A stretch of 6,431 nucleotides of DNA, taken from contig CABIXM010000035.1 of the NCBI GenBank assembly GCA_902362725.1, forward strand, positions 1 to 6,431, given 5' to 3'. The stretch's first letter is position 1, and each line of letters opens with the position of its first letter. Shown here piece after piece: positions 5,004-6,431 of the stretch. This stretch comes from Clostridiaceae bacterium (GTDB lineage Bacteria; Bacillota; Clostridia; Lachnospirales; Lachnospiraceae). The notes beneath the pieces are model-generated. The model saw only the letters and a list, made by a program, of their open reading frames with translations. It did no database searches and was not told the DNA's origin. Made by a program: the position numbers and the translations under genes.

Positions 5004-6431
5004 TTGATTTTAGTTATCGCAGAAAAGCCCAGTGTGGCACAGACAATCGCTGCCGTACTGGGGGCAAAGGAAAAGAAAGACGGATTTCTCACAGGAAGCG
5101 GCTATATCGTTTCTTGGTGCGTGGGACATTTGGTAGGGCTTGCGGAAGCTACCACCTACGGGGAACAATATAAAAAGTGGAGCTATGACAGCTTACCGAT
5201 TTTGCCGCAGGAATGGAAGTACACCGTTGCTTCTGACAAGGAAAAGCAATTCAAAACCCTAAAAGAGCTTATGCACCGGGCAGACGTTTCCGAAGTCGTC
5301 AATGCCTGCGACGCGGGGCGCGAGGGCGAACTCATTTTCCGCTTTGTCTATGAAATGGCGGGCTGCAAGAAACCTATGCGCCGCCTTTGGATTTCTTCTA
5401 TGGAGGACAGCGCAATCAAAGAGGGCTTTTCCCGTCTGAAGAACGGCGAGGAATACGACGCGCTCTTTGCTTCCGCATTGTGCAGGGCAAAGGCTGACTG
5501 GTTAATCGGTATCAATGCCACCCGCCTTTTCTCTGTCCTTTACAATCATACCTTGAACGTGGGACGCGTACAGACCCCGACCTTAAAAATGCTTGTTGAC
5601 CGGGACGCAGCGATTACCACATTTAAGAAAGAAAAATACTACCATGTGCGCCTTGTCTTATCCGGCGCGGAAGCTGCAAGCGAAAAACTATCTGACCGTT
5701 CCGAAGCTGACAAGCTGAAAGCTGCTTGCGAAGTGTCAAAAGCAGTCTGTGCTTCCCTTGTGAAAGAGAAAAAGACCGCAGCCCCGCCGAAGCTCTTTGA
5801 CCTTACTTCTTTACAGAGGGAAGCAAACCGCCTGTTCGGTTATACCGCAAAGCAGACCCTTGACCTTGCACAATCTCTGTATGAAAAAAGACTTCTTACT
5901 TATCCGAGAACAGACAGCGCATTTCTGACCGACGACATGAGCGACACAGCGGCGGGCATTATCAAGCTGCTTTGTGGGAAATTTTCTTTTATGGCGGGAA
6001 AAGACTTCACGCCGGAGCTTGGAAAGGTGCTGAACAGTAAAAAGGTATCAGACCACCATGCCATTATCCCGACTATGGAGCTTGCAAAGACCGACCTTGC
6101 CACGCTGCCGGAAAGCGAAAGGAATATCCTTACCCTTGCCGGGGCGCGTCTGCTCATGGCGACCGCTGCACCGCATACCTTTGAAGCGGTTACAGCAGTT
6201 TTTGAATGTGCCGGACAGTCTTTTATCGCAAGGGGAAAAACGGTGCTGTCCGACGGGTGGAAAGAGATTGACCGAAGATACAGGGCAGCCTTAAAGAACA
6301 AGCCCGAAACGGACGACGCAGACAGTGACACAGAAAAGACCCTGCCGCCATTTACCGAGGGACAGACCTTTGAAAATCCGACGGCAAAGGTAACGGAGCA
6401 TGACACAACACCGCCAAAACCTCACAACGAA
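5004..6431 (+). CDS. topB: DNA topoisomerase III, type IA (3' end outside window)
   Basis: A type IA topoisomerase that cuts one DNA strand through a tyrosine, passes another strand and reseals; in ICEs it probably resolves topology during transfer or replication of the element. The TTG start at 5004 gives the protein start M-ILVIAEKPSVAQ, which is the normal N-terminus of the family, and it has a strong ribosome binding site. TOPRIM domain: E7 in AEKPS, GHL at 41-43, and D103/E107 in CDAGREGE; the Gly at the usual second Asp is normal for Bacillota TopB from memory. Further motifs are GRVQTP at 187-192, the catalytic Tyr300 in LLTYPRTDS, and DHHAIIPT at 350-357. The 476 codons visible have no stop and end in TPPKPHNE, just before the next conserved helix. 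About 200-250 residues, including any C-terminal zinc or binding domain, lie beyond the window. Identification is firm. Confidence 0.97.
   Translation, partial: MILVIAEKPSVAQTIAAVLGAKEKKDGFLTGSGYIVSWCVGHLVGLAEATTYGEQYKKWSYDSLPILPQEWKYTVASDKEKQFKTLKELMHRADVSEVVNACDAGREGELIFRFVYEMAGCKKPMRRLWISSMEDSAIKEGFSRLKNGEEYDALFASALCRAKADWLIGINATRLFSVLYNHTLNVGRVQTPTLKMLVDRDAAITTFKKEKYYHVRLVLSGAEAASEKLSDRSEADKLKAACEVSKAVCASLVKEKKTAAPPKLFDLTSLQREANRLFGYTAKQTLDLAQSLYEKRLLTYPRTDSAFLTDDMSDTAAGIIKLLCGKFSFMAGKDFTPELGKVLNSKKVSDHHAIIPTMELAKTDLATLPESERNILTLAGARLLMATAAPHTFEAVTAVFECAGQSFIARGKTVLSDGWKEIDRRYRAALKNKPETDDADSDTEKTLPPFTEGQTFENPTAKVTEHDTTPPKPHNE

Noticed and set aside
5310..5327. Possible loss of a catalytic Asp in the TOPRIM motif (CDAGREGE rather than DADREGE)
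   Set aside because: From memory the Gly form is standard in Bacillota topoisomerase III, including the Bacillus subtilis enzyme, so it is not a defect.
5900..6406. 168-codon open frame on the minus strand opposite topB
   Set aside because: It lies wholly within the conserved topB coding sequence, is Ser/Val-rich and has no family resemblance.
1..6431. CRISPR array, tRNA, insertion sequence, oriT or attachment site
   Set aside because: No spaced direct repeats, cloverleaf, transposase or terminal inverted repeats were seen, and coding genes fill the window almost completely.

Overview
This window is part of the conjugation module of an integrative and conjugative element (ICE) of the Tn1549 / Clostridioides difficile CTn type, as found across gut Clostridia (Bacillota). 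The gene order, the recognisable families and the strong GGAGG-type ribosome binding sites all point there. GC content looks close to 50 % by eye (not counted), which is usual for these elements. Host species and element boundaries cannot be told from this window: there is no integrase, relaxase, oriT or cargo gene in it.

All genes lie on the plus strand, packed almost without gaps, in what looks like a single operon. Left to right: (1) the C-terminal two thirds of a VirB4-like conjugation ATPase (CD1110 family), whose start lies upstream; (2) a 691-residue membrane-anchored cell-wall hydrolase with a long basic cytoplasmic N-terminus, one membrane segment and a C-terminal CHAP domain (CD1108-type scaffold); (3) an 85-residue coiled-coil protein (DUF4315); (4) a secreted, membrane-anchored protein with a cysteine cluster and an acidic tail (DUF4366, CD1107 family); (5) a 62-residue four-cysteine protein; (6) the first 476 codons of DNA topoisomerase III (topB), starting at TTG and running off the right edge. 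Spacings are 10 nt, 31 nt, an 11-nt overlap, a 4-nt ATGA overlap and 16 nt, so translational coupling is likely from gene 3 to gene 5.

Together the genes fit a Gram-positive type IV secretion apparatus. VirB4 supplies energy at the membrane, the CHAP protein opens peptidoglycan locally, DUF4315 and DUF4366 are conserved accessory parts of unknown function, and TopB handles topology of the transferred DNA. No intergenic stretch exceeds about 31 nt, so no promoter is expected or seen inside the window. There is no tRNA, rRNA, CRISPR array or insertion sequence.

The overall system is a known one. The points that merit a second look are: a lipobox-like motif directly after the internal membrane helix of the CHAP protein; the CHAP domain on a scaffold that more commonly carries NlpC/P60; a terminator-like hairpin inside the signal-peptide coding region of the DUF4366 gene; three successive RNA hairpins inside the 62-codon cysteine-rich gene just upstream of topB; and two adjacent small or exported cysteine-rich proteins of unknown role.
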